Part shown: piece by piece, positions 47,104 to 57,995 of the stretch | Position numbering within the stretch: the first letter of the stretch is position 1 | Layout: each line of letters begins with the position of its first letter | Source: Stichopus chloronotus | Lineage: Eukaryota > Echinodermata > Holothuroidea > Aspidochirotida > Stichopodidae | DNA: 64,000 nucleotides | NCBI GenBank assembly: GCA_021234535.1 | Contig: CM037841.1 | Location: forward strand, 13,412,825-13,476,824 | Direction of reading: 5' to 3' | Notes under the pieces: model-generated | The model's input: only the letters and a program-made list of their open reading frames with translations | Told to the model about the DNA's origin: nothing | Databases searched by the model: none | Program-made: the position numbers and the translations under genes

Positions 47104-47459
47104 CTAGACGGTGTCTAGACAGGCGTCGATAAGACGCCTGGCGATTGCCAGGCGAACAACAACTGGAATCCGGTGGCCATGGGTCAGTTTGTGCAAGTGA
47201 AATAACATTACATGTAGGAACTCTGCATGACTCCATTCTCTTCCCAATGAACTCCATACAAAGGCAATGGCACCCTCTAAAAGTCCTGAGAATAGTGCTG
47301 AAAACCATTGGCTCTTGCATGCATCCATTGAGTACTTCATAACAGGTATCATCACTGTTTTTGTGACATCAGATGAGTGGCCCATGTCCAGGAGGAGGTT
47401 GAGAGTGCATACCTGGCTGATGAGGTGACCTTTACAAAGGGCTGGGATCAGGCACAACC
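47104..47459 (-). CDS. Unrecognised terminal exon, about 117 residues
   Basis: After the acceptor CACTTTCCTATAG (- strand) the frame stays open for 117 codons and ends with TAG. The sequence is helical and looks like real protein: HLISQVCTLNLLLDMGHSSD, VTKTVMIPVMKYSMDA, WFSALFSGLLEGAIAFVWSS and RIPVVVRLAIARRLIDACL. Alternating amphipathic helices suggest an ARM/HEAT-like repeat, but I cannot name the family. A donor-like CAGGTATGC lies early in the frame, so an alternative shorter exon is possible. Upstream exons were not found, and a transposon (48329-49179) lies in the next kilobases. Confidence 0.4.
47110..47155. other. Two overlapping GC-rich hairpins
   Basis: AGGCGTC-GATAA-GACGCCT and CGCCTGGC-GATT-GCCAGGCG share the middle arm, so only one can form at a time. 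They lie within the last codons of the 47104-47459 frame (RLAIARRLIDACL). Confidence 0.6.
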
Positions 47460-48328
47460 CTATAGGAAAGTGACCAGTGCATACTGTAGGCCTACTTCAA
47501 ACAAGTACAATTGATGATGACAGTGTTAGTCCATGGTAAACTGCGATCAATTCCGTCAGAGTCTGTTATTTAATTGTGTGTGTTGTACATATCAAATGTA
47601 AAATTTTAGGATGAGAGGACAGTTGTTGGTGATGAAAATGCTCTTTTTAAGTTTATTTGAAGGTTTAAATACATCACACCATTCTACAGTATTTCATTGA
47701 ATAACTTTCAGAAGCTTACATGAGATGTCTCTTGAAAAAGGTAAACAGGCCTAAAATATAGCCATCCCATGCAAATCAAAGATAATTCCAATAGTATTAT
47801 GCAAAATATAAAGATTTCAATGGTAATGTCCAAAATGAAGTCATAAATGACTGCTCTTGGAGGAAATGAATGACATTATCAACAACATTGGATTTTATTT
47901 TGTAAAGTATTGAAGACAAGCATGCAGAACAAAATCGTGTACAAAAAGATTAAAAAGAGAGAGCAAATAAAACGTGCAACTTTAACAGAAAAGAAAGTGA
48001 ATACAGGCAGAAAGTGTCTCTGTTTTCCTTATTCAGTTTGGTATTTATTTTCTCTTATTCTCTGTACACTTCTCTTTTCCACTGCCTCCTTCTTCCCTTT
48101 CACCATAAAGCACAGCTTTAGCATTAAGGGTTTAGAATCATAATACGCCATACGTGAAGCAGTTCTGAGCAGTTGTAATCACCCAAGTGTGACATCGACT
48201 TCAATATCAACGTACAATTGATCACTGGTGGCAGGTAAATCATCAGCCAGCTGCAGCCGATTACAAGCTGATTTTTTACCCATCTCCAGGTGGTCGGCTT
48301 ATCGTCATGTGGTTCCAGATCGTCACAT
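47460..48328. other. No recognised feature
   Basis: Mostly AT-rich sequence. A weak 77-codon frame at 47910-48143 has no recognisable similarity. Confidence 0.4.
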
Positions 48329-49179
48329 CAGTGTTCTCCAAAGGTCAAAATTTTGTCCGGGTGCTTGCCTCTGAGATGGCAGATGTGACTAATCGCCTTT
48401 CTGGGTGAGGGGTCTAAGGGGAGTTGATGCCCCCTTTGGAAAATTTTTGCCCATGCCACGGGGGGCTAAATGCAAATTGGCACAATATTTGGTGTCTAAG
48501 CTGGATTTACTATATTACCAAGAATAGCAATCATGGTGACCTGCTGACCATTACAGTGTCCCATCTTTCTTCTCTCGTTTTGGATTAACAAAAAATCTAG
48601 ATAAAGAATTTTATTAAAAGGAAGACAAGACACAAAACTTTATACAAAAAAAATCGGTAGTATAAAATATTTGCATCCAAACATCGTTGCTCAGCTGCCG
48701 TAGCAACGTTCAACGACACTTGCGTGATAATAACACAAACTCAATGAGGGTAGTCTATTGACTAAAGTGTGTGTGAGGACTTCTACACACACAATGGTTG
48801 CATTGAGCGTGTCTGTGTCGCGAGTTTTGATTGGCTGGTTGACGTCGATACAATCACGAAGTTTTTAACATCTATTTCTGTTAAATTAGCGCATGCCTAT
48901 TATGCAGAATTACACATGTAGGGTCCGTTCAGTATGTATGTGATAGTCATACTAACGTATGTATAGTATATTACCTCTACTATAACTGCTGCTAGGTTAG
49001 TGTCCATGAGAAAAGTTGGGAGATGAAACGGTTTAGTTCACTTTACACGATTCTATAAGGAGTGGAAGCAACCTTTTTAGTCCGCTGAGCAGCCAAGGTT
49101 TTTGTCCAGGCACTGACACATACTCTTCAGATTTTGTCAGGGCGGCGCGCCCGGACAAAACGACTAGTCGAGAACACTG
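48329..49179. mobile_element. DNA transposon/MITE, 851 bp, CAGTGTTCTC ends
   Basis: The left end CAGTGTTCTCCAAAGGTCAA then TTTTGTCCGGG is mirrored at the right by CCCGGACAAAACGACTAGTC then GAGAACACTG. CACAT flanks both sides (48324-48328, 49180-49184). Internally it shares TGAGGGGTCTAAGGGGA and TTTGGAAAATTTTTG with the 5003-5368 element, so the families are related. It has no transposase frame. Confidence 0.78.
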
Positions 49180-50149
49180 CACATGTACATGAACCAGACC
49201 AGCACCCAGCAGATACGTAGACTGATTGATTTAAACTGACAATGACTCTGTGTAGTGCCATACGTTAGGCCATCAGTCAATTTTTTGGCAATGACTTTCC
49301 GATGCCTGACATCAGGACTGATTTCAGATCTGAAATGAACTTGGCACCCAACCAATTCGGGAAAATGACCTGATACCCAGTAAGAGACCCGCAGATGCCC
49401 AGGCAGTAGTGCCAACAAATATACAGGGAACTAATCCTAAACCCATCAGGACTAAACTGTGACTTGGATATGAGTGGAAAGTGAAAAAGTTTGTAATCAC
49501 AGCCCTAACCCATGGCCACAAAGTTTCAAATGCAGAAATAAAGAACCAAAAGTAGCTTTCTGGATCATCTATAAAGATATGTTATAGACTATGAGACAAT
49601 AAAGGGAAGATCAAGTGGGGGCGTAGGATTCTGTAGTGTGAGATTACCCTATCCTGTCCTTCTCATTTCAATATGAATGCAATTTGGCTTTACCATTCTG
49701 GATTGATATACAACGAAGTCCTACCTTCATTAGTTGTAGTATTATTTTTAAGTTAACATTTACATTACAGTAGTGGCTCTTACTGTAGGTCTACAGGTAC
49801 AGTAGGCTATTGTAAGTTAGGTCTGGCTACGCATAGTCGTCCCCCACGTAATAGTTTTAAAAGATTCTTGGTTAGGAACGCCTGTGGCCCAACGTACCTT
49901 AGTTAATTAGCGTACATAAGGCCGTAACCGTAATGCCAAACGTTTTAACGAATAAAAAAAGTGCCTAGATATTCGTCGGTCCACGACGGTAGCAGCTCCC
50001 TGCAAAAACAAACGGTCTCCTTCCCACCAGCCAGCCAATCCTTATCATCGAGTTAGCTCACAGTCACTTCGCGTAGCTAGCTGTGCCATGCCAGCTGTGG
50101 CCTTATCAAATCAGCTGATAGTACGCACCGTAGCAAGATAAAATCAATA
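49180..50149. other. Possible promoter-proximal region, no clear exon
   Basis: The perfect palindrome TTTCAGATCTGAAA lies at about 49321-49334. CpG dinucleotides become more frequent after about 49840 (CGTCGG, CACGACGG, TTCGCG) ahead of the ATG at 50150. No TATA box is evident. Confidence 0.35.
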
Positions 50150-50224
50150 ATGGTTTCCTGGCGACATCCTTTAGTGCCATTCCCGCAAGAAGATTTCTTT
50201 GACGAGGGATTCATAACCATCAAG
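50150..50224 (+). CDS. Possible first coding exon, short unknown protein
   Basis: ATGGTTTCC in CAATAATGG context opens 25 codons (MVSWRHPLVPFPQEDFFDEG, FITIK) and ends at the good donor AAG|GTAAATC. If spliced to the acceptor TTATCTTTTCAG at 50647 the frame closes after eight more codons (CRVFVVTD-stop), giving 33 residues. AATAAA signals follow at 50985 and 51034. It may be the start of a gene with other exons, a micropeptide, or a non-coding transcript. Confidence 0.3.
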
Positions 50225-52660
50225 GTAAATCGTAATGAAGCTACCAAACGTGCTAGAGTCACCCCAATTTAAAATCAACAGCTTCTGATATTTCGAATGA
50301 CAGACCTGTTTCCGTCATTTTTACTTTGTCTAAAGTGACAACCTCATTCTAGTGGCTTGCATTTTTCTGCTTACCCCTAGCCAAAAGTGTCCCTACTGGT
50401 GGAGTAATGAATGACCGCCTCTCAGGACTGAGATTGAATAGCATCCAAATGAATGATGCGCAATTTGCACCAGGTACAGTATACCTGGGTCTCCTGTTAC
50501 CTGAGCAACTAAGTGTAATTAGTGGACCGCAGGTTATCCCTTGAGCTTAGACGGGAGGGGGGGGGGGGGTGAGGTGACTGATGTAAGTGTTTAAAGATAT
50601 TCTTTGGTGATGACAATGTATTTTTCAATTATTATTTATCTTTTCAGTGCCGTGTTTTCGTGGTCACAGATTGAAACTCCAAATGATGCCTTGTAGACTG
50701 GATTTCAGACAGTACTAGAGTGGATGAATGAAATGGTCTGTCAGTGACGGTCTGTGGTCATGTCTAACGTACTTGATAGATATTTTCGCCAGTGTGAGAG
50801 ATTCTGATTACACTTAGTAGCAGAACGAAGCAGGGGGTGGGTGGGCGTGAGGGCACTTTCTCCCCAGTATGTGACTTCCCGCCATTGCCCCCACACTGCT
50901 GTTGTTATGTGTTTGTTATTGTTATTGGTTTCCGAGTGTCTGCTCTTCCAGCGTCTTTTTATTGTCCTTTCTTACCCTTTACTCAATAAACTAAACAAAT
51001 CGCATAAAGGCCACATTTACATTGGAGCGCCATAATAAATACATAATACTGGATTCGTTTCTGTAATAGCTCTATGCGTGCTGTAAGTGTGTGTGTAAGG
51101 CAAGAATTGGAAATGTATATTGCATAATAAAAAGATGCAAAATCAGTCATCCATAATGTGTATAAAAAATTCTTTAAATTACATCGATATTGTGTCCTCT
51201 GTTAGGCCTAAACAAACGGAGAGTGACGAAAAAAGTCTCTACCCCTATACACATTTCACCATATCTTTAGAGGTATTGCAAATGTTATTGAGAAGAATTT
51301 TGGAATGGACACAACCTCGACCCTAAAACCTCCAGCTCAGTGGTGTTTCCATACATGTGGCTATACATTTTCGGCCAGCCAATTACTTTCCCTCACTGAA
51401 AGAGTTGACCGAGAATAACACTCGAAAATATTTTGTCTTTGCTTTGAAATTTAGGAAACCAGTCGAAGACCAGCTTATGATGACAATTCTTGAAGATTCC
51501 AGAGAATAACCTCAGTAGCTGGTTCCTAGATGAATATTTGTTTGGGAATTATGGTTAAGTTGCTTAATTACAATTCAGTCGATACCGTAACACCGAAATA
51601 TACTTTGTGATCAGTCAAAAAGGCAGACATGGGGATAAGTGTCCAGCCGACAATTGCAGTAAATTTAGATTGATATGACCTCTTCTAAGTAATGAAATAA
51701 ACTCTGTATACATCGTGTGTACTGAGGCCTAAAAATAAAGTTTTTTTTTTTTATTAGTGAAACAAAAACCTTGTTTTTAAATTTCAATTGTGTTATATTA
51801 AATTTTGTTTGTTTGTTTAATTTTAGTTTATTATTCTCAAGCTTGAAACAGGGATTTCTCAAGTAAGGAGAAAAATCAATCCCTGAAGAGTAATGCAAAT
51901 CAGAGACGAGGTTGAGATGATATAAGAAATGTAATGAGATATATATCCCCTTCTATTTATTCTTGGACATGGTAAATACTGGCGAGGCTGGGGCTGACCA
52001 CTGTGGAATAATAAAATTATTGTTTTGAATTCCCAGTTGTTTCGTTTTTCCTGTTTTTTATTATATGGCTTAATTTGTGGGTCCTCAAATGTCCCTTTGC
52101 CCCATAAGATTTTTGCCCCTGTTCCCCACTCTCTGTGACCCCTTGTTCCTCACTTTCTGTAACCCTGTCGCTGCTTGTCAAGGTAATACAGGTTCGACAT
52201 AATGACATTTTTCGTAACTCAGTCGACATTTTGTCAGTTATACCATCTAGTCAAAATGGGAAAACAATCGGAAAAATGTATCTGGTCAGTTTTACTTCTT
52301 TTGCATAATAGTTGAGATTATGGAACTTAGAAAATATAAACAATTAGGAGTAATTGAGATTTTGCTGCTTAGTTTTCATGATTTAATCTTTAGGGCTTTG
52401 TCGTGTCGTTCTTGAAATCAAGCAAACTTAAAGTGAAGTTCGCATGGGGTTTAATCGACGGAGAGATATGCTTGTCAGGGGTTACGTGAGACTGACTGTG
52501 AAGTAGCGCAGTTTAACACGAGAAAATTCAAAGAAGTGCGAAGTCATCAAGCAATTAAAATAATAAAGCTGTAAAACGACACTGCTGTTTTCAGTAACGG
52601 TGAGGAGGTCTTTAGTATTTTTCTTGATTGTTCTTCACCTAAGAGTGGGGATTCCTCGGC
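50225..52660. other. No recognised gene; simple runs
   Basis: A G-run lies near 50557 and a T-run near 51739. Candidate polyadenylation signals are at 50985-50990 and 51034-51039. Small open frames show no similarity that I recognise. Confidence 0.4.
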
Positions 52661-53455
52661 TATGCACGGCACCATTTTGTATGACCTCTTCCGAAATGTC
52701 ATGTGTAGCTATATATTTTTTTTAAATTATTATTAGTGATTTCATTAGTAGTGGAGAAAGTGCCGAGGCACCCCGCCTCATTCTTCGAGGCGCAGTTGGG
52801 TCCCCCTTTTTTGGGACGCCTTTTTTTGTAGGACGCCCCCTTGTACAGTACCACCAAACTTGAGGGGATTGAGGAGGCGCGATTTTTTTTTCTTCTAGGA
52901 AGCGCACTTTTAGGAATCTCCATGATACGTGTTGCTATATGGATAGAAAACAATGACGCAATGTTAGGTTAGAACAAATTTAAAATAAACTTACTAATCG
53001 AGAATAGTAAAAAGGCGAAGAAAGTCTGGCGCTAGGGTAACGTGAGTTTCCCAAACACGCTCATCACCGAAAAAGCCAACCGATAGAAATAGTCGAGCAC
53101 CGCTAAACCCGAGCTTGGACGGAAGGAGTACTCTGACGGTTGTCTCCTACGGTGAGGGGCCTGGCTAGGAGGGGCGCTTCCTCAAGCTATGAGTTTGCTG
53201 GCTCTGTGTACACAACTTAATTGAATGTGTAGGCAAGCAACTTTGTCAACAAGCCACGTCAAGTAGTAATTAGCATAAATGTGACTCCACGTCGACATGT
53301 TAGTTACCACAACATTTCTGTATTCCTTTTATATTTATTTATTTGTTACAAATTAACATTTTACAATTTACGTTTTTAGCAGTGTTTGCATTTAAATAAG
53401 ATTTGCTTTTGTTTACCAGTACACCATTCTTTCAAATTTTACCGAAACCAGAGAG

Positions 53456-53785
53456 TTGCTACGACGGATTTTATATGCCGGAGGAAAGCGTGGCCCACAG
53501 GTGACGGACGGTATTGACTGCCACACTGGCATATTTGTTTATACACAGAGTTTGAGGACCGTGAATGGACACAGACTGACTTACCTGTTAAGGAACTCCT
53601 CTCCTTTCAATTACCTTCTCTACCCATGTCTCCCGCTCTTGTACAACCTAACCCTTGAGCATAACTCTCTCCCGCTCTCTTCCTACTTTGTACACATGAG
53701 TGTCAACAAACGTTGTATGACAAAACAAGGGTGGGCAGACTATATGGTGCACTGTGAAACGTCCGATTACAAACTCGAGCAATGA
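53456..53785 (+). CDS. Unknown ORF inside the TIR element
   Basis: A 109-codon frame (begins LRRILYAGGKRGPQVTDGID). No domain is recognised. The composition is ordinary and not repetitive. It may be part of a transposon protein or chance. Confidence 0.25.
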   Translation: MLRRILYAGGKRGPQVTDGIDCHTGIFVYTQSLRTVNGHRLTYLLRNSSPFNYLLYPCLPLLYNLTLEHNSLPLSSYFVHMSVNKRCMTKQGWADYMVHCETSDYKLEQ

Positions 53786-54222
53786 GTGTATGCGTACTTT
53801 TGTTCTCATTTCCTCATTTGCTACCTTTCTGTCTCATTTACTCTCATTTTGTTCTTATTTGATCATTTTTGTTAAACTTTCTAAATCATTTGCTCGCATT
53901 TTGTTCTCATTTTATTATTTGGTTTTTGTTACATTTTCCCCTCCATTTGCTATCATTTCATTATCATGTTGCTTATTTTTCTCGTTTGCTTTCATTCGGT
54001 TCTCATTTTCATTTGTTCACATTTGCAACATTTCTTTCATTCTCCACTGTACACGTTCTCTTCTCATCCTCCTCTACACATTCTTCTCTTCCCTTGACCC
54101 TCCACCCCCTCCTCGTGTCATTATTCGCCTAACGCGTTATCCATGTGTATAAAACAAAATGCTTTATTTTATGAATCTCATTCTGTTATTTGTCTTAGAC
54201 GAGAACCGGCCATATTCCTGTC

Positions 54223-54504
54223 ATGGCATTTCGCTGTAGGATTTGTAAAAAGGCTTTTACCACTAATTTCAACCGTCGCCGACACGAATCCATGATACGT
54301 GGCTCGGATAGGTTTATCACTGACGGCGAAGAAGGAGGTATGGAGAGTGAGAATGACGTCGTGAAAATGATTACAGACAGCCATGGAGGGGCGATGACTC
54401 ACGGGACAGTGAAAGAAGCAATGACGGTGTTCCAACCTAACATTGCGTCATTGTTTCTATCCATAGCAACACGTATCATGGAGATTCCCAAAAGGAAAAA
54501 ATAG
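54223..54504 (+). CDS. Transposon-encoded C2H2-like zinc-finger fragment
   Basis: It starts MAFRCRICKKAFTTNFNRRR then HESM. CxxC, the Phe at the usual spacing and the first His fit a C2H2 finger, but the second zinc His is absent. An acidic stretch follows (DGEEGGMESENDVVKMITDS). The frame runs on into the right TIR from 54436, so the real C-terminus is uncertain. It may be the DNA-binding remnant of the element's own transposase or a captured finger exon: TCTTAG just upstream at 54199 could be an acceptor. Confidence 0.45.
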   Translation: MAFRCRICKKAFTTNFNRRRHESMIRGSDRFITDGEEGGMESENDVVKMITDSHGGAMTHGTVKEAMTVFQPNIASLFLSIATRIMEIPKRKK

Positions 54505-55111
54505 CCCCTCCTCAATGCCCTCAAGTTTGGTGGTACTGTTGCAAGGGGACATCCTACAAAAAAAAAAGCGTCCCAAAAAAGGGGGACCCAAGTGCGCCTC
54601 TAAAAACGAGGCCGAGGGGGGGGGGGGGTGCCTCGGCACTTTCCTCACTACTTTCACTGTCGATTAGCCTAGGTAGGGTTGCGGTCTAATTTAAACTCCC
54701 TATTTTTAGGTCATTTGTAATTAATAGGCCCTATGTTGATTGAAATCAAACCCAAAACGATAAAATTCAGTCAGAGTAATATAGTGATTACGTAATCACA
54801 AGAGGATAGTCTTCTTCGGCATAGCACCATTTTGTGTAACTTCTTGCGAAATGTCATGTGGAGATATTTTTTAAAAGTAATTATTCGTTATTTTTTTCAT
54901 TCCTCCGCCGATTAAGTAGGTTCCCGGTCTAATTTAAACTCTCGATTTCGATGTCATTTGTAATTGATAGGCCCTATGTTGATGGCATTGAACCAAAAGC
55001 GATAAAATTCAGTCCGGGTAACATAGTGATTACGTAATCACATGTGACGTAGTACAATGACCGTCCTCGGCTAGGCACTGCACCATGTTGTGCGACTTCT
55101 TCCGAAATGTC

Positions 55112-55525
55112 ATTAGTTTCTTTTACGTGTCATATAACTGGTTTATATTTATTTGTCTTAAGTACGATTTGTTTTGCGATTTTCTTTTATTTTTATGATA
55201 ACGTTTTACAGTTTACATGGCTTCCTTTCATTTGCTTGGAAGTCCCCCCCCCTCCCTTTTTTTCACCTTTCGTGTACTTTAACCTTTTTGCATGTCCCAT
55301 GCTGTTGTATATATTGGCCCTTTTTTGTTTTCTTACGTTTCATTTAATTTTCCTTCAACAACCGGTTTGTATTTATATGTCATAATTATGAATTGTTTTA
55401 TATTTCTTTTATTTCTTTTCTAACTTTTAAAGTCTCTTACATTGTACAGAGGGAGTCGGGGAAGATTAGCTTTGACTAACCGAGTCTTACCCTCTTTTAT
55501 AAAGTTTAAATAAATAAAATAAATG
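55112..55525 (+). mobile_element. LINE 3' UTR and tail, inserted in the satellite
   Basis: It ends with GGGGAAGATTAGCTTTGACT, AACCGAGTCTTACCCTC and AAATAAATAAAATAAATG. This is the typical small stem-loop plus AATAAA-type tail of CR1/L2-like LINEs. Possible target duplication AATGTCAT / AATGTAAT. The interior is U-rich 3' UTR with no coding sequence. Confidence 0.7.
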
Positions 55526-56285
55526 TAATTATATATTTTAAAATTATCATTCGTGATTTTTTCTTTCCAACCCCGATTAGGTTGGGTGCCGGTCTGATTT
55601 AAACTCTTGATTTCGATTTCATTTGTAATTGATAGACCCTATGTTGATGCGTCCTCGGCGCCAGCGTCCCCGGCTATGAGCGGCACCATGGTACAAAAGC
55701 GAAAAAATTCTGTCCATGTCATATGGTAATTACGTAGTCACATGTGTCGTAGTGCAGCGACCGTCCTCGGATATGCTCAGCACCATTTTGTGTGACCTCT
55801 TCCGATATGTCATGTGTATTTATATTTTTTTAAATTTATTATTAGTGTTTTTTTTTATTCCATTTTCGATTTGGTAGGGGAGCGGTCTAAATTAAACTCC
55901 CGAGTTTTAGGTCATTTGTAATTGATAGACCCTATGTTGCTTGAATCGAACAAAAACGATAAAATTCAGTCAAAGTAATAAGTGATAACGTAATCACATG
56001 TGACGTATGCTGCGACCTTTCTCGGCTATGCATGGCACCATTTTGTGTGACCTCTTCCGAATGTCTTCTGGAGTAATATTTTTTCAAAAAATTATTATTT
56101 GTGATTTTTTTCATCGCATCGCCGATTAGGTACGTTTCCGTTCTAATTTAAACTCTCGATTTTGAGGTCATTTGCAATTGATAGGCCCTATGTTGATGGA
56201 ATTGAACCCCCCCCCCCAAAAAAAGAAACATAATTCAGTCCAAGTAACATGTTGATTACATGTGACGTAGTGCAGCGACCGTCGT

Positions 56286-57805
56286 ACCATGATAACTAAT
56301 AGTAACGACTGCTTCAACAGAGATAACAGAGATAAACAAGCAATAAGTCAACGAACTAACAACACAGCCTTCGGCTTTGTACAGCTTATCTATTGATACT
56401 GAGGTAGTTGGGGGGGGGGGGAGGTTGCTAATTACTATAATACGGCAGTCAGAATTGAAGTCATTGACCAGCTTCATAGTCACTTCCGACTTTGCAAGTA
56501 GTGGTTGCTCTCGACTTTTACCGTCTAGGACTTACACATAATACAAACAGGGAGTTGCTATAAGCCTAGACTCTGCAGAGTCTGCCAGGGCTGGAAAGTT
56601 TCTGTTCCTAATCTTGGTTCCGTCACCCCTGAAGGAACATTTATGTTGGGCCTATTTACTGTACTGCTCTTCCGGAAGAGTGTTTACTCCCCCTTATTGA
56701 TCGCTGCCCTCGCAGATTCTGGACACTCGTTTTCATTATGCACACAACTTTTAACTAAAACCATTGTTTTTCGGTACCAAATTCGGAAGAAGTCAATCTC
56801 GGTCATCATGAGAAGAGATGGGAGTGATAATGGGGAAAGGACCTACGATTTATAAGTTTTTGTAATTGTCTACAGTCTTCAACTGTTTCAGGTCTCTCTT
56901 AGCGATATCCTATTCTGAAGGAGGCAACTCTGGTGATAGGGTAAAAGTTAGCCTATAGATACTATTGCACTTAAAAAGTTTTTCTTTACGTCGAGGCGAA
57001 ATAGAACAGACCAAAATAGGGGTACAACAAAACTAAAATAAAGATTTTCAGATATTGATGCAAATATGTCTCCAAACACTTTTCATAACTCTTTTGATAA
57101 TTTAGAAGTAAAAGAGTTGTGAGAGGTTTGCACTGTATCATTATTGTACTACTATATAAGTATCACTCTTTTTAAAAGTCCTTCCCTTCATATTTGAACC
57201 TACCATTGTTTTCTCGCAATGTTCGATCGCTGCTGTTGGCTCATTTCATGAGACCAACGCGTAGTATTTATATGTACTAGCCGTAACGTCAGACTTGACT
57301 ATGTCAAACGTGTACATAATTATATCGAGTGTCCAAAGTCTTTCTGGCGGACGACGATCTTAGGGAAACGCGGTTACTAGATGAGTACATGTCCTCAATT
57401 GGGTATTAATAGGCTGCAGTTCAAATTGTGAGGAATTTATCAAAGGAGGGGAATTCATTCACCGAGAAAGACTTTGCAAAGTGAAGCTATAAGCCCTGAT
57501 ATAAACATAATACGTCCATGGTCTAGGAGAGATAAACCGAAAAGATAAAGGGTACGAATTCGAGAATATGAATGCATTCACCTGTGCTTGGGTAACACAC
57601 GTCCTTTGCACGAAAACGAAACGAGTGGTAGCACTTGGATCAGGGAGTTGCAATTCCCTGATTGGATGGGATTAGTGGATGGAATAGTTCGGGCAGCAAC
57701 TTCAAATGGAATAGTTGGTGCATAAACTTAGCATTAACTCAAATTGCTCACATAAAAGTGGAATTGCGCCATCTATTCAACTGTCTAGCACATCATGAAC
57801 ATAAA
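56286..57805. other. Upstream region of tankyrase
   Basis: A G-run lies at about 56410. No exon is recognised. The frame of the first tankyrase exon is open upstream to 57662, but the start at 57806 fits better because conserved sequence begins just after it. No clear core promoter motif is seen. Confidence 0.4.
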
Positions 57806-57995
57806 ATGTCTACAAGGCGCACCCCTTTAACTGGTTTTTTGTCATCGAATAACTTACCAAACGACCCTAATCGTGAACTGTTTGAGGCTTGTAGAAATGG
57901 AGACTTGGCAAGGACGAAGAAGTTTGTTTCATCGGCCACCGTTAATGCAAAAGACATTGCTGGAAGAAAAAGTTCTCCTTTACACTTTGCTGCTG
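57806..57995 (+). CDS. TNKS: Tankyrase exon 1
   Basis: ATG at 57806 (ATAAAATGT) gives [15 protein letters not shown], a short low-conservation lead, then [10 protein letters not shown]. It lacks the long His/Pro/Ser-rich leader of human TNKS and is more like TNKS2. The donor is G|GTACTA. An in-frame start at 57662 would add 48 residues but has no family resemblance. Confidence 0.9.

Larger units (their letters stand above)
52747..54652. mobile_element. DNA transposon, 1.9 kb, with TIRs of about 215 bp
   Basis: The ends are AGTAGTGGAGAAAGTGCCGA and TCGGCACTTTCCTCACTACT. The arms 52747-52965 and 54436-54652 are reverse complements with blocks such as CTCCATGATACGTGTTGCTA and AATGACGCAATGTTAGGTT. 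Flanks TTCATT (52741) and TTCACT (54653) are probable target duplications of 6-8 bp. The interior has a small + strand zinc-finger-like frame (54223), an unrecognised frame (53456-53785) and a T-rich stretch, but no transposase that I can recognise. Confidence 0.85.
52600..56285. repeat. 256-bp satellite array, interrupted twice
   Basis: The anchor CACCATTTTGTGTGACCTCTTCC occurs near 52670, 54825, 55081, 55781 and 56037. Spacing is 256 bp for 54825-55081 and 55781-56037. The larger gaps are explained by a LINE tail (about +444) and by the 52747-54652 element (about +1.9 kb). Each unit contains GGTCATTTGTAATTGATAGG, CCCTATGTTGAT, ACGATAAAATTCAGTC and ATTACGTAATCACATGTGAC. Confidence 0.88.

Noticed and set aside
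53754..54152. Phe/Ser/Leu-rich 132-codon frame
   Set aside because: It lies on a T-rich degenerate repeat (TCATTTGCTCTCATTTTGTTC) inside the TIR element.
57662..57805. N-terminal extension of tankyrase to the ATG at 57662
   Set aside because: The extra 48 residues have no family resemblance and the internal ATG at 57806 directly precedes conserved sequence.
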